The notes under the pieces are model-generated. The model ran no database searches. It had not been told where the DNA came from and worked only from the letters and a program-made list of their open reading frames with translations. A stretch of 64,000 nucleotides of DNA, taken from Brachybacterium tyrofermentans (GTDB taxonomy: Bacteria; Actinomycetota; Actinomycetes; Actinomycetales; Dermabacteraceae). The position numbers and the translations under genes were made by a program. Location: assembly GCF_014897585.1 (NCBI RefSeq), contig NZ_JABUXW010000019.1, positions 1-64,000 of the forward strand. Reading direction: 5' to 3'. Positions 45,303 through 53,184 of this stretch are shown piece by piece; within the stretch, counting starts at the first letter, position 1; each line of letters begins with the position of its first letter.

Positions 45303-48300
45303 TACAGGACTCCCATCCTTGCCTTCGTGCGGGTGCGAGACGCGCTGCCGGACAGCCCCGCCTCGACCCCCTCTCGGGAACCGGACCGGACCTGTTCAGC
45401 GACGATCTGCGCGAACCGCTCCATTTCGTCATCGGTCATGCCAGCGCCGAGAGCGCGAGCCGTGTTCTCCGTCGTGCGGACCTGCTCGCCACCGTTGAAC
45501 CGGACCATCTCGGGACCGGCCTCACCGACCATGTGCCAGCCGGGAGACGCGGACGTGGTGCCCTTCTCGTACCCGCTCACGTTGCCGTCGAGCGCGTCGA
45601 GGATCCCGCCGCGCTTATACGCGACGTGCACGTGGTTGTAGTGCATCCGCTTCGTCGCACCGGTGTTCGCGTACTGCCGCCCGCTGCGGTGCATGTTCGC
45701 GGCACCGAGCGGCGAGTACAGCAGCTCCGTCGGGTGTGATCCCTGCAGGACCGCCCGAGCGAACGCCATCATTTCCGAGGTCGGACCCGAGCTGTTCGAG
45801 AAGTCTCGAGCACGGTTCAGGCCGTGCATCGACGGGACGCCGGACGCGGTGCGAGCGCCGGGCCGGTAGCCCGAGGTCATCGTCAGCCCGTACTGCCGTG
45901 CCAGGTTCGCGGCCCACGTGAGCGAGCCGCCAGTGCCGACGTTGCCCGCAGCCGGAGCTGCCGGTGCCGTCTTGCCAGACATCCACTCACCGATTGCCGA
46001 GCCTGCGTTCTTGCCCGCCTGCACGGTCATCTCACGGACCATGCCGGAGCCGGGGATCAGGTCGGTCGCCTTGCCTGCCAGCTTCGAGATGATCCCGGCA
46101 GGATCCGCGACCGCCTCCGCGATGGTCGAGGCCTTGTCTTTCGCCCAGCCCCAGGCATCGCCTGCGGCACCCTTGATGCTGCCCCAGATGCCGCCACCGG
46201 CGAACTCCTGGTGCCCGGCACCGAGGAACGACTGCACGCCGGAGACGCCGCCGCCACGCGCTGCAGCGTTGATGCCATGCACCCAGTCAGATCCGAGAGC
46301 TCGGCCCGCCTCCGGTCGAAGGATCGGCTCACCACCGGACAGCGACAGCCGCCCACCGGTGGGAGACACGAACTCGTGCACGTCCCGGCCCGGTGTGTAG
46401 CCGGGCATGATGCCACCGGTGGCGAAGCCGACCGATGCTGCGGGCAGACGCCACTTGCTTTTCAGGTTCAGCTTGTCCGCGACGCCGTTGAACGTGGATC
46501 GCAGCGTGTCGTTGTACACGTCCTCGACCACGAACCGGACCGGTGCGCGAGCTGCGTCCTTCACCGCGTCCCACGCGGTCTGGATCCCGGCCTTCATCGT
46601 GTCGAACGCATCGCTGATCCGCTCCGTGACGCGGGACAGCTTCGGCTCGATGGTCTTCTCGAACCAGTCCGCGACCGGCTGGATCACGTTCTTACGGATG
46701 AACGACCAGACCTTGTCCAGACCGCGCTTGAACGACTCGAACTTGTCACCGATGAACCCGATCACCTTGCGGAACGTCGGCCACGCGGTGTTCTGGAACC
46801 AGTCAACGACGGGCTGGATCACGGAGTTACGGACGAACTTCCAGACGGCCTGCAGCAGCAGCTTCCAGCCCTCGAAGCTCTGCCCGATCCACCCGATGAC
46901 CTTGTCGATCAGCGGCCACACCGTGCCCTTGAACCAGGACACGACGGGCTGGATCACGCGGTCACGGACGAAGGACCAGGCCGCGCCGATCCCGTCCCGC
47001 ATCTTGACGAACGCGGCACCGATCCAATCGATCACCGAGGACAGCAGCGGCCAGGCCGTGTTCTTGAACCAGTCCACGACTGCGCCGATAGCCGACTTGA
47101 TGCCGTCCCAGACCGGCTGCATGACGTTGTGCCAGAGCCACATCGCAGCCGGGGCCAGCACGTTCTCGAAGTTCCAGACGATGAGGTCGATGTACAGCTG
47201 GATCGCGGTCACGACAATGGCGACCGCGAGCTTGATGCCCTCCCAGGCGGGCTGGAACACCGACTGCCAGAGCCACATCACGGCCCCGGCGACCGCGTCC
47301 CAGGCGGTCTGCAGAGCAGGCCACGCAGTCCCGGTCACCCAGTCCACGGTCGCGCTGATCGCGGTCTGTATCCCGTCCCAGGCGGGCTTGATCCCGTTCT
47401 CGTACAGCCACACCGCGCCCGCGCTGATCGCGTCCCAGGCGGCGAGCATTCCCGGCCACAGGGTGCCCTCGACCCAGCCCCAGACAGCTGCTGCTGCCGA
47501 CTTGATCGCGCCCCAGACCTTCTCCCAGATCGCCTGCCCGGCCTCGGTCTTGGTGAAGAACAGAACGAGGCCCGCGACGACCGCTGCGATCCCCGCGACG
47601 ATCCACGTAATCGGGCTCGCCAGCAGAGCGCTGTTCCACGCCCACTGCGCTGCAGTCGACACAGCCGTCGCCGCCTTCGTGACCGCCTGCCACGCGGCGT
47701 ATGCCTTCATGCCGAGGTTGACCGCGCCGATCACGGCAGCGAACCCGCCCAGAGCGAGCACTGCAGGCTTGACATACTTCACGAGGTTGTCAAGGCCACC
47801 GGACGCATCCCGCAGCCAGTCCACAGCATCGGTGAGCATGTCCACCAGCTCGATCTGCACCGAGCGTCCGAACGTTTCCAGAGCGTCCGAGAGCGTGTCG
47901 TTCGCCGTCTCCGACATGCCAGCCATTGCGCCGTCAACGTCTTCCAGACCGGCACCGGCACCGCCGAGCGCTTCCAGAAACTCCGGCAGATTTTCCTTGC
48001 CCAAGTTCCGCAGATCCTGGCCGAACAGCTTGCCCGCCATAGCGGCCTGCTCTGCCGGGTCCTCCACGGACAGCAGCGCCTCGGTGATCGTCTGCGTCGC
48101 CTCCTGCGCGCCCTCGCCACCTTCGAGCATCTGGTTCGCCAGATCCTGCCCTGACAGACCGAGATCCGTCAGCGTGTCCTGCGCGCCGGAGTTGTTAAGG
48201 TCCGTCACGCGGTCGCCCATGCGGCGCACGGACCGGCCCGCAGCGTCGATCCCCTTCTCGCCGTTCTTCGACGCAGCCGCGAGAATCCCCATCGTCTGCT

Positions 48301-48898
48301 CGCCGTTCAGGCCCATCTCCGCGAAGCGGGGACCGAACTTCTTCGTGGCGTCCAGGACGGGGTTGACCATGTCCGGGCCAGCCTCGGTGGCGGCGCGAGC
48401 CATGACGTCGAACCCGGCGTTGGCGTCCTCGACCATGCCCTCACGGAGCAGCGTCCCGACCGTCTTCGTGGCGTCCGAGACGGAGACGCCCATCGTGTCC
48501 GAAAAGTGATAGGCGTACGTGGACATCTGCTCAAGATCCTCTTGCGAGGCGTCCCGCATCCCGTCGATGTTGCCGATCACCGACGCGATAATGTCGTTGG
48601 TGTCCTCCATCGACTTGCCGATGTTCCCGGCGTACAGATCGCCTGCGGCCTTGCCCGCCTTCTCGGCTTCCTTCGAGGTGAGGTTCAGCTGCGCCGCGAC
48701 CTTTTTGTTCGCGGCCTGCATGTCCACTGCGCCCTTGAACCCGACCGCGAGCGCAGCTGCAGCTGTCGCACCTGCAGCTGCGCCCGCGACCTTCCAGTCC
48801 TTGCCCTTGAGAGCGCCGAGCGCTTCGCCCACACCCTGCTGGAACTTGGACGGGTCCAGGTTCAGGTAGCCGGTCAGCTCGCCAATGTCAAGCGCCAC
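45302..48898 (-). CDS. tape measure protein with C-terminal peptidase-like domain
   Basis: This 1198-residue protein has a start typical of tape measures (DIGELTGYLNLDPSKFQQGVGEALGALKG) and an Ala-rich helical region (to about 340). Membrane-active hydrophobic helices lie at about 375-440 (VLALGGFAAVIGAVNLGMKAY and WIVAGIAAVVAGLVLFF). A run of Trp-rich repeats follows (W-x-W...AW..I..G), roughly 450-800. Near the C-terminus lies a peptidase-like domain (MTSGYRPGA, SMHGLNRARDF and MHYNHVHVAYKRGG, with the His/Asp spacing of M15 enzymes), probably for wall entry. It has about the longest reading frame in the prophage, as expected. Confidence 0.88.
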   Translation of the reverse strand: MALDIGELTGYLNLDPSKFQQGVGEALGALKGKDWKVAGAAAGATAAAALAVGFKGAVDMQAANKKVAAQLNLTSKEAEKAGKAAGDLYAGNIGKSMEDTNDIIASVIGNIDGMRDASQEDLEQMSTYAYHFSDTMGVSVSDATKTVGTLLREGMVEDANAGFDVMARAATEAGPDMVNPVLDATKKFGPRFAEMGLNGEQTMGILAAASKNGEKGIDAAGRSVRRMGDRVTDLNNSGAQDTLTDLGLSGQDLANQMLEGGEGAQEATQTITEALLSVEDPAEQAAMAGKLFGQDLRNLGKENLPEFLEALGGAGAGLEDVDGAMAGMSETANDTLSDALETFGRSVQIELVDMLTDAVDWLRDASGGLDNLVKYVKPAVLALGGFAAVIGAVNLGMKAYAAWQAVTKAATAVSTAAQWAWNSALLASPITWIVAGIAAVVAGLVLFFTKTEAGQAIWEKVWGAIKSAAAAVWGWVEGTLWPGMLAAWDAISAGAVWLYENGIKPAWDGIQTAISATVDWVTGTAWPALQTAWDAVAGAVMWLWQSVFQPAWEGIKLAVAIVVTAIQLYIDLIVWNFENVLAPAAMWLWHNVMQPVWDGIKSAIGAVVDWFKNTAWPLLSSVIDWIGAAFVKMRDGIGAAWSFVRDRVIQPVVSWFKGTVWPLIDKVIGWIGQSFEGWKLLLQAVWKFVRNSVIQPVVDWFQNTAWPTFRKVIGFIGDKFESFKRGLDKVWSFIRKNVIQPVADWFEKTIEPKLSRVTERISDAFDTMKAGIQTAWDAVKDAARAPVRFVVEDVYNDTLRSTFNGVADKLNLKSKWRLPAASVGFATGGIMPGYTPGRDVHEFVSPTGGRLSLSGGEPILRPEAGRALGSDWVHGINAAARGGGVSGVQSFLGAGHQEFAGGGIWGSIKGAAGDAWGWAKDKASTIAEAVADPAGIISKLAGKATDLIPGSGMVREMTVQAGKNAGSAIGEWMSGKTAPAAPAAGNVGTGGSLTWAANLARQYGLTMTSGYRPGARTASGVPSMHGLNRARDFSNSSGPTSEMMAFARAVLQGSHPTELLYSPLGAANMHRSGRQYANTGATKRMHYNHVHVAYKRGGILDALDGNVSGYEKGTTSASPGWHMVGEAGPEMVRFNGGEQVRTTENTARALGAGMTDDEMERFAQIVAEQVRSGSREGVEAGLSGSASRTRTKARMGVL

Positions 48899-48902
48899 GC
48901 TG

Positions 48903-49615
48903 TTACCCCTTTCGGTTCTCCGGGTAGATAGCGCGGTGCAGCCGCGTCCCGGTGTCTGTCAGTAGTTGCAGGATGCGGACGGACAGCCACCGCCAGTTGC
49001 GATGCCAGAGGATGCCGGACGACAGATCGAGGCCGTACACGCTGTGCATGTCGGCCTCGATCAGTACCCAGTGCTTGAGCAGCTGGTGCCAGCTCAGCCC
49101 GCCGCCTTGCGCCCGCCGCCGCTCGTCTTCGCTCGGGTACTCGTACCATTCCCAGAGCCCGGTCGCTTCGTCGTACTCGCCCCGCCCGTACGGGTCGTCT
49201 TTGCCCGTCGCTGCTCCCGGTTGCGGGCCTGTGCTTTTCCCCCCGCAGCCCAGTAGTCCATCGCCGTGTCCTCGTCGTACACGGTCCAGAGCATCGCCGC
49301 CGTCGCCGCGAGCTTGAGCCTGATGTACGAAACGCCGTCGTCCAGCAGCTCCTGGTACTGCTCTCCGAGGACGTCGGGGTACAGGTCCATCTCTTCCGCG
49401 TCGGAGACGATCTGATCGTCAGCGCTGGGATCGTCAGCGCCTCGCGATGCGCGCTCTGCAGCAGAGATGAGCCGCTGCACGCGGAGACCAGTCATCGCGT
49501 CGAGCGGCTGGATCTCGTAGATCTTGCCCCGGTAGGGCAGCTGCAGCGTCTCGTCCTCTGCAGCGAAGTCGTCGTAGTCCTGCATGTCGTTCTTGTCGGT
49601 CATGGCGCGGGCCAT
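48903..49615 (-). CDS. tail assembly chaperone GT, made by -1 ribosomal frameshift
   Basis: This is the frameshift product of the G gene. Translation follows G for 127 codons and slips back one base at GGGAAAA (49241-49235), then continues 110 codons to TAA. The shifted part reads STGPQPGAATGKDDPYGRGE, then further with EYDEATGLWEWYEYPS and LSWHQLLKHWVLIEADMHSVYG, and ends TGTRLHRAIYPENRKG. It is clearly protein-like, has no start of its own, and ends just before the tape measure ATG. The GT fusion of lambda-like phages is needed for tail assembly and absent from the virion. The total is about 237 residues. Confidence 0.88.
49094..49615 (-). CDS. tail assembly chaperone G
   Basis: This 173-residue unshifted product has an acidic helical domain (DDFAAEDETLQLPYRGKIYEIQPLDAMTGLRVQRLISAAERAS, LDDGVSYIRLKLAATAAMLWTVYDEDTAMDYWAAGG) shared with the GT product. 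It then has a 46-residue Lys/Arg/Thr/Gly-rich tail that looks like read-through into a frame not selected for structure. It sits between the major tail and tape measure genes, the fixed place of G in siphoviruses. An ATG five codons in is an alternative start. Confidence 0.85.
   Translation of the reverse strand: MARAMTDKNDMQDYDDFAAEDETLQLPYRGKIYEIQPLDAMTGLRVQRLISAAERASRGADDPSADDQIVSDAEEMDLYPDVLGEQYQELLDDGVSYIRLKLAATAAMLWTVYDEDTAMDYWAAGGKAQARNREQRRAKTTRTGGASTTKRPGSGNGTSTRAKTSGGGRKAAG
49235..49241 (-). promoter_or_regulatory. programmed -1 frameshift slippery heptamer GGGAAAA
   Basis: In the G frame the codons read GCG GGG GGA AAA GCA, so G GGA AAA fits X XXY YYZ exactly. Re-pairing one base back gives GGG AAA and leads into the long open T frame. 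Two overlapping G runs upstream could also contribute. Confidence 0.85.
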
Positions 49616-49650
49616 TCCTTCCAGTCAGTGTGTGAGTGCGTGAGACAGCT

Positions 49651-49718
49651 ACGGCGGGGACGCTGTACGCCCCCGCCGCAGCTGCAGCCGCTACCGGATC
49701 AGTAGCTGGACCGGTAGC
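49651..49718 (-). terminator. two hairpins after the major tail protein gene
   Basis: The first (about 49690-49718) pairs GCTACCGG with CCGGTAGC and covers the 9-codon frame that follows the tail gene stop. The second (about 49653-49676) pairs GGCGGGG with CCCCGCC. Together they probably lower expression of downstream tail genes relative to the abundant tail tube, and the first may also act on translation. Confidence 0.65.
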
Positions 49719-49728
49719 GGTCCGTCAT
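49699..49728 (-). CDS. 9-codon mini reading frame overlapping the major tail gene stop
   Basis: The stop of the major tail gene is embedded in GGGGGAATGA. The ATG opens MTDRYRSSY followed by TGA. A matching frame (MTDLYQASY) follows the major capsid gene in the same context. Either it is translated by re-initiation, or it is a C-terminal extension reached by a -1 slip at the G run. See the finding. Confidence 0.5.
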   Translation of the reverse strand: MTDRYRSSY

Positions 49729-50216
49729 TCCCCCGGCGCTGCCTCCACCGGGTTGTCGATGCGCTCGCGGGCACCGTTGCCGGTCAGCGTGAGCGTCGCG
49801 GTCGACAGAGCAGTGGTGCTGCCGCCGTCATCCGCGAACCCGGCCATTGCTCGGCCCTGGTACGCCTCGTCGCCGCCGTTGCGGTTGTACCAGCGAACGT
49901 GGACGGTGCCGTCGATCCCGAACTGGTCCGAGGCGGCACGCACGATCTCCTGGCCGGGGTCGTACTCAAGCTCGCCCGCAGCGCCGGACTGCTTTCGAGC
50001 GACCTTGACCGAGAGGGACCACGACTGCCCGGTGCGGGTCTGCGAGGTCCAGCCGTCGCTGTCGTAGTCGGAGTCGTCCTCGAGGTTGTCGTCCTTGCCG
50101 GGGGTGAACTCCTGCACGCCCCGGATGGGGAGCCACGAGTCGGCGGTCGGGTCGTCCGCGCCGGGCAGAACCTCGACCTTGAACTTGCGTGCGAGGGTGC
50201 TGATCATGTCGTTCAT
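49725..50216 (-). CDS. major tail (tube) protein
   Basis: This 163-residue protein is beta-rich: ISTLARKFKVEVLPGADDPTADSWLPIRGVQEFTPGKDDNLEDDSDYDSDGW, then SWSLSVKVARKQ and TVHVRWYNRNGGDEAYQGRAMAGFADDGG, ending ATLTLTGNGARERIDNPVEAAPGE. This is the layout of tail tube proteins of actinophages and lies immediately before the tail chaperone genes. It polymerises as hexameric rings around the tape measure. The stop overlaps a mini reading frame, as for the capsid gene. Confidence 0.88.
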   Translation of the reverse strand: MNDMISTLARKFKVEVLPGADDPTADSWLPIRGVQEFTPGKDDNLEDDSDYDSDGWTSQTRTGQSWSLSVKVARKQSGAAGELEYDPGQEIVRAASDQFGIDGTVHVRWYNRNGGDEAYQGRAMAGFADDGGSTTALSTATLTLTGNGARERIDNPVEAAPGE

Positions 50217-50228
50217 CCGTTGTTCTCC

Positions 50229-50663
50229 TTAGAACGGTCGGTACTGCGTGGGGTGGTGGATCTGCAGTCGGTAGTTGTCCGTGCGCTCCCAGCGCCGGTT
50301 CTCGTCCATCCCGAGGCCTGCCCAGGACAGCCGGTGCGCCTCGATGACGGGCACACCGGCGAGAGTGAAGTGCTCCCGGCCCTGCAGCAGCCCGAACAGG
50401 GTGGCCGCGAGGTCGTTCGCATCGTCGGGGTGAGGTCCGGCCCGGAACCGCGCCTGCAGCAGCACGGCACTGTCCGCGAGCGCCGGGTCGTCCTCGGTGC
50501 CGTACACGGTCAGGGCGACCGCCACGTCGTAGCTCTGCGGGAGCAGGCCGACGGTGATGGGGACCTCGCCCGGCTGGTAGATGCCGTCGGGACGCCAGGC
50601 CCCGACGCCAGCTGCCTGCAGCAGCTCAGCGACACCGGCCACGACTGCGCGAGAGGGGTTCAC
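50229..50663 (-). CDS. tail terminator/minor capsid-type protein
   Basis: This 144-residue protein (VNPSRAVVAGVAELLQAAGVGAWRP...) has the pattern of tail terminator (lambda gpU-like) proteins in actinophages, with a central beta sheet (ITVGLLPQSYDVAVALTVYGTEDD). Its GTG start overlaps the upstream gp10-like gene by four bases and it directly precedes the tail tube gene, the normal place of the terminator. Confidence 0.78.
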   Translation of the reverse strand: MNPSRAVVAGVAELLQAAGVGAWRPDGIYQPGEVPITVGLLPQSYDVAVALTVYGTEDDPALADSAVLLQARFRAGPHPDDANDLAATLFGLLQGREHFTLAGVPVIEAHRLSWAGLGMDENRRWERTDNYRLQIHHPTQYRPF

Positions 50664-50998
50664 AGTGCCCCCCTGATCCCGTCCGCGATGATCTGCCGGA
50701 CCTGCTCTTTCTGCTCCTGCAGCGTCAGCTCTAGCCACTTCGCTCGACGACCCTCGTCATGCCGGGCCGTCAGATTCTCGTGCACCGGCACCGCGTAGGG
50801 GGTGTCGTAGGTGACTGCAGCCTGGGTGCCCTCGTCGTTGACGGAGGCGCGCCCGGAGCGCTGCAGCGTCCCTTCCTCGTGCGGGATGCTGCGGTTGGCC
50901 TGTTCGAGCACGTACTCGGCAGCGATAGCCAGCGCTCGGCCCGACGCCTCGCTGACGGCCTTGCCGGGGTCGGCCCCGGCGTTGAACTCGACTTCCAT
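50660..50998 (-). CDS. head-tail joining protein, HK97 gp10-like
   Basis: This 112-residue protein (MEVEFNAGADPGKAVSEASGRALAIAAEYVLEQANRSIPHEEGTLQRSGRASVNDEG) matches the gp10/minor capsid family that sits between connectors and the tail terminator. The pattern SIPHEEGTLQRS...VTYDTPYAVPVHE is typical. It is probably part of the neck. The gene overlaps the terminator gene. Confidence 0.83.
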   Translation of the reverse strand: MEVEFNAGADPGKAVSEASGRALAIAAEYVLEQANRSIPHEEGTLQRSGRASVNDEGTQAAVTYDTPYAVPVHENLTARHDEGRRAKWLELTLQEQKEQVRQIIADGIRGAL

Positions 50999-51011
50999 AG
51001 GGGTCCTCCTG

Positions 51012-51338
51012 TCAGGTCAGCGCGACCTCCGTGTGCGAGGGCAGATCGAGCGGGCGACCATCGCGGCGCGCCCTGCTGATCACGAGCGCGTCACGGTCTT
51101 CGAGGTGGACGATCGAGCCAGGCTTGAACGTCTCCCCGTCCTGCAGAGACACGAACACGGTGGCCTCCGAGGTGGTCTCGGTGCCGTTCTCGTCGCGGAC
51201 CAGCTTCCGGGTCTCGTCGAGGTAGCAGGGCAGTGAGTCGCTGGTGTCGGCGTACACGTCGCCATAGGCCCCGACGCCCACCCAGCTGTCGACCGTGACG
51301 GTGTGCATGAACAGCTCGTCGAGATCTTCGCCGCTCAT
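51012..51338 (-). CDS. head closure (stopper) protein
   Basis: This 108-residue protein (MSGEDLDELFMHTVTVDSWVGVGAYGDVYADTSDSLPCYLDETRKLV) is a small beta-barrel protein of the head-tail adaptor/stopper class. The TSDSLPCYLDETRKLVRDENGTE and DGETFKPGSIVHLEDRDALVIS segments are typical. Its ATG overlaps the upstream connector gene by four bases (ATGA). Confidence 0.8.
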   Translation of the reverse strand: MSGEDLDELFMHTVTVDSWVGVGAYGDVYADTSDSLPCYLDETRKLVRDENGTETTSEATVFVSLQDGETFKPGSIVHLEDRDALVISRARRDGRPLDLPSHTEVALT

Positions 51339-51760
51339 CCCGTCACCTCGATCCGCGTATTCGGCAGAGCGCCCCGCAGAATCGTGGTCGCGAGGTCGCA
51401 CAGCTCGGTGAGCGCTGCGACCAGATCCATCTCGGACCGCTCGGACACCTCGTATCCCAGCGATGCTGAGCCGATGCTCTTGGACGTCACCCGCGCCTGG
51501 CGAGTGAGCCCTGCGACGCCGAGGTCGGGGTCGATCCCGAGACGATGCCAGAGCGCCGCCTGGGCGCACGTAGCGTCGCGGAATGCCTGCCGCACCGTCG
51601 GGTCGAGCGGATAGCAGTCCTCGTCGACGCTGTAGAGCGCCGAGATGAGTGCATCGTCGACGCGATGCGAGGCAGCTCGCAGCAGACGCTCCGGGGACTC
51701 GATGGGCTTCTCCCACTGGTCCCACTCGTTCAGGTCCTCCGCTGTCGCGTAGACGCGCAC
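51335..51760 (-). CDS. head-tail connector (adaptor), gp6-like
   Basis: This 141-residue, mainly helical protein (VRVYATAEDLNEWDQWEKPIESPERLLRAASHRVDDALISALYSVDEDCYPLDPTVRQAFRDATCAQAALW) has the form of HK97 gp6/lambda gpW-like adaptor proteins that close the portal ring. The GTG start has AGGAGGTG upstream. The 149 bases between it and the collagen-like gene hold no other gene. Confidence 0.8.
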   Translation of the reverse strand: MRVYATAEDLNEWDQWEKPIESPERLLRAASHRVDDALISALYSVDEDCYPLDPTVRQAFRDATCAQAALWHRLGIDPDLGVAGLTRQARVTSKSIGSASLGYEVSERSEMDLVAALTELCDLATTILRGALPNTRIEVTG

Positions 51761-51909
51761 GAGGCACCTCCTGTCGTGAGTGTGTGCGGGCTGGGGGGGG
51801 TGACGAGGCGCGCTGCAGCCCATGACAGCCGGGGAAGGGATCACCCGACCGGTCTGCAGCTCACGAGGCCCGCAACTCGTGTTCACGCCCCGCCACCCAG
51901 ATCAGGGGG

Positions 51910-52236
51910 TCAGGCCTCGGGCTCGAGCGCCGTCACGCGGGCGACCAGGGCGTCCCAGTCCTCCTGCGAGGGCGCTCCGTCCTTGCCTGCGGGGCCGGTC
52001 GCGCCCTTGGCACCGTCCTTGCCCGCAGAGCCGGTCGCGCCCTTAGCGCCGTCCGCGCCAGCCGGACCCTCGGGACCCTCGGGACCCTCGGGACCCTCCG
52101 GGCCGGGCGTCAGCTCGACGCCGTCCACGTTGGTCCGTGCCTCGACGATCGCCGCCCGGATCTTGTTGTGATCCGCGACGTGCGTCTCTGCACCCTCGAC
52201 CGCCTCAGCGGGAAGGGGTGCCTTCCAGTCAGCCAT
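51910..52236 (-). CDS. collagen-like repeat protein behind the major capsid gene
   Basis: This 108-residue protein has a helical N-terminus (MADWKAPLPAEAVEGAETHVADHNKIRAAIVEARTNVDG) and about 14 collagen-type Gly-X-Y triplets (GPEGPEGPEG, GADGAKGATGSAGKDG, GATGPAGKDG), then a short helix. Such triplets trimerise and occur in tail fibres and capsid decoration proteins. Between the capsid and connector genes it is most likely a head decoration or head fibre protein, an inference from position. Confidence 0.75.
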   Translation of the reverse strand: MADWKAPLPAEAVEGAETHVADHNKIRAAIVEARTNVDGVELTPGPEGPEGPEGPEGPAGADGAKGATGSAGKDGAKGATGPAGKDGAPSQEDWDALVARVTALEPEA

Positions 52237-52283
52237 GCTTGGCCGTCCTTTCCTGTCGTGCTGTCAGAGGTGGAGCGCAGCCC

Positions 52284-52316
52284 CTACCAGGCGGGCGTCA
52301 GTAGCTCGCCTGGTAG
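52284..52316 (-). terminator. hairpin after the major capsid gene
   Basis: A 10-bp perfect stem CTACCAGGCG/CGCCTGGTAG encloses a 13-base loop. One arm lies inside the 9-codon frame that follows the capsid stop. Its counterpart after the tail tube gene has a different stem sequence with matching compensatory changes. Confidence 0.75.
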
Positions 52317-52327
52317 AGGTCTGTCAT
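52298..52327 (-). CDS. 9-codon mini reading frame overlapping the major capsid gene stop
   Basis: The capsid gene ends in TCGGGGGAATGA; the ATG inside the stop opens MTDLYQASY and TGA. Six of nine residues equal the frame after the tail tube gene (MTDRYRSSY). It is either a re-initiated micropeptide or a frameshift tail on the capsid protein. Confidence 0.5.
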   Translation of the reverse strand: MTDLYQASY

Positions 52328-53172
52328 TCCCCCGACGCATCTCCGAGGGTGCCGACCAGCACGCCCTTGTCGGACAGACGCTTCACCGCGTAGTGCATCG
52401 TGGTCACGACGTCGGTGGAGCGGGCGAGCGCGTGACGCTCGGTCTCGACCAGCGGGCGACGCTTGTACAGCAGCCCCAGCGCCTGGTTCTTGACGACCAG
52501 GAACTTGCCAGCCTCGACCCGGTTCGTGGTGAACACCGGCACGCCGCCGATGATGCCGATCTGACCGCGCCGGACCACGGACTCCGCGCCGAGCTTCGCA
52601 GCGTTGACGAACTGGTCATCACGGAACGCCTGCGCCTGCTGCGCGGCGTTGATGTACACGCCCGCGAAGTCCTCGGGCTCCCACTCGTCACCGAAGGTGG
52701 CGATGCCGTCGACCATCGCGTCCCAGCCGAACGCCTCGGACGTGGTGGTCGCGGACAGAGGCGAGCCGTTGCCGCCCCCGGTGGCCTGGGCTGCGGTGAT
52801 CAGATCCGCGTCGACCTTGCGAGCCGCGAGCAGCGCGAACTGCCGACGCGCCTCAGCCTCGGGATCACCGAGACCGACGAGACGGGAGCGGTCCGAGATG
52901 GACACGCCCTTACCGGCCTCCTTGATCTTCGCGGTGCTGTCCTTCGTGGTCAGCTTCTCCGGCGTGATCGCCGCGCCCTCGGTGAGATCGTCCAGCTCGC
53001 TGAGCGCGCCCCACTTCGGGAAGTGGATCGTGTCGCCGGGCTGGCCTTCGAGGGTGCTGTCCTCCTTCACAGCCGGGGAGCCCGCGACGCGAACCTTGCC
53101 CTCGAACTCGGCCTGGGCCATGTCCCCGTAGACCTCGGGGACGATCATGTCTGCGCTGGTGGTCTGTGCCAT
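52324..53172 (-). CDS. HK97-fold major capsid protein, N4 gp56-like family
   Basis: This 282-residue protein (MAQTTSADMIVPEVYGDMAQAEFEGKVRVAGSPAVKEDSTLEGQPGDTIHFPKWG...) has the P-domain and A-loop pattern of HK97-fold capsids of the N4-gp56 type. It has GVYINAAQQAQAFRDDQFVNAAKLGAES and GGVPVFTTNRVEAGKFLVVKNQALGLLYKR near the end. There is no prohead protease domain, consistent with a separate scaffold gene upstream. Its stop context and hairpin are shared with the tail tube gene. Confidence 0.9.
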   Translation of the reverse strand: MAQTTSADMIVPEVYGDMAQAEFEGKVRVAGSPAVKEDSTLEGQPGDTIHFPKWGALSELDDLTEGAAITPEKLTTKDSTAKIKEAGKGVSISDRSRLVGLGDPEAEARRQFALLAARKVDADLITAAQATGGGNGSPLSATTTSEAFGWDAMVDGIATFGDEWEPEDFAGVYINAAQQAQAFRDDQFVNAAKLGAESVVRRGQIGIIGGVPVFTTNRVEAGKFLVVKNQALGLLYKRRPLVETERHALARSTDVVTTMHYAVKRLSDKGVLVGTLGDASGE

Positions 53173-53184
53173 GTTGGCTTCTCC

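Noticed and set aside
42168-48154. Long plus-strand frames opposite tail genes
   Set aside because: They are Arg/Pro-rich antisense frames. The minus-strand tail and tape measure genes explain the region completely.
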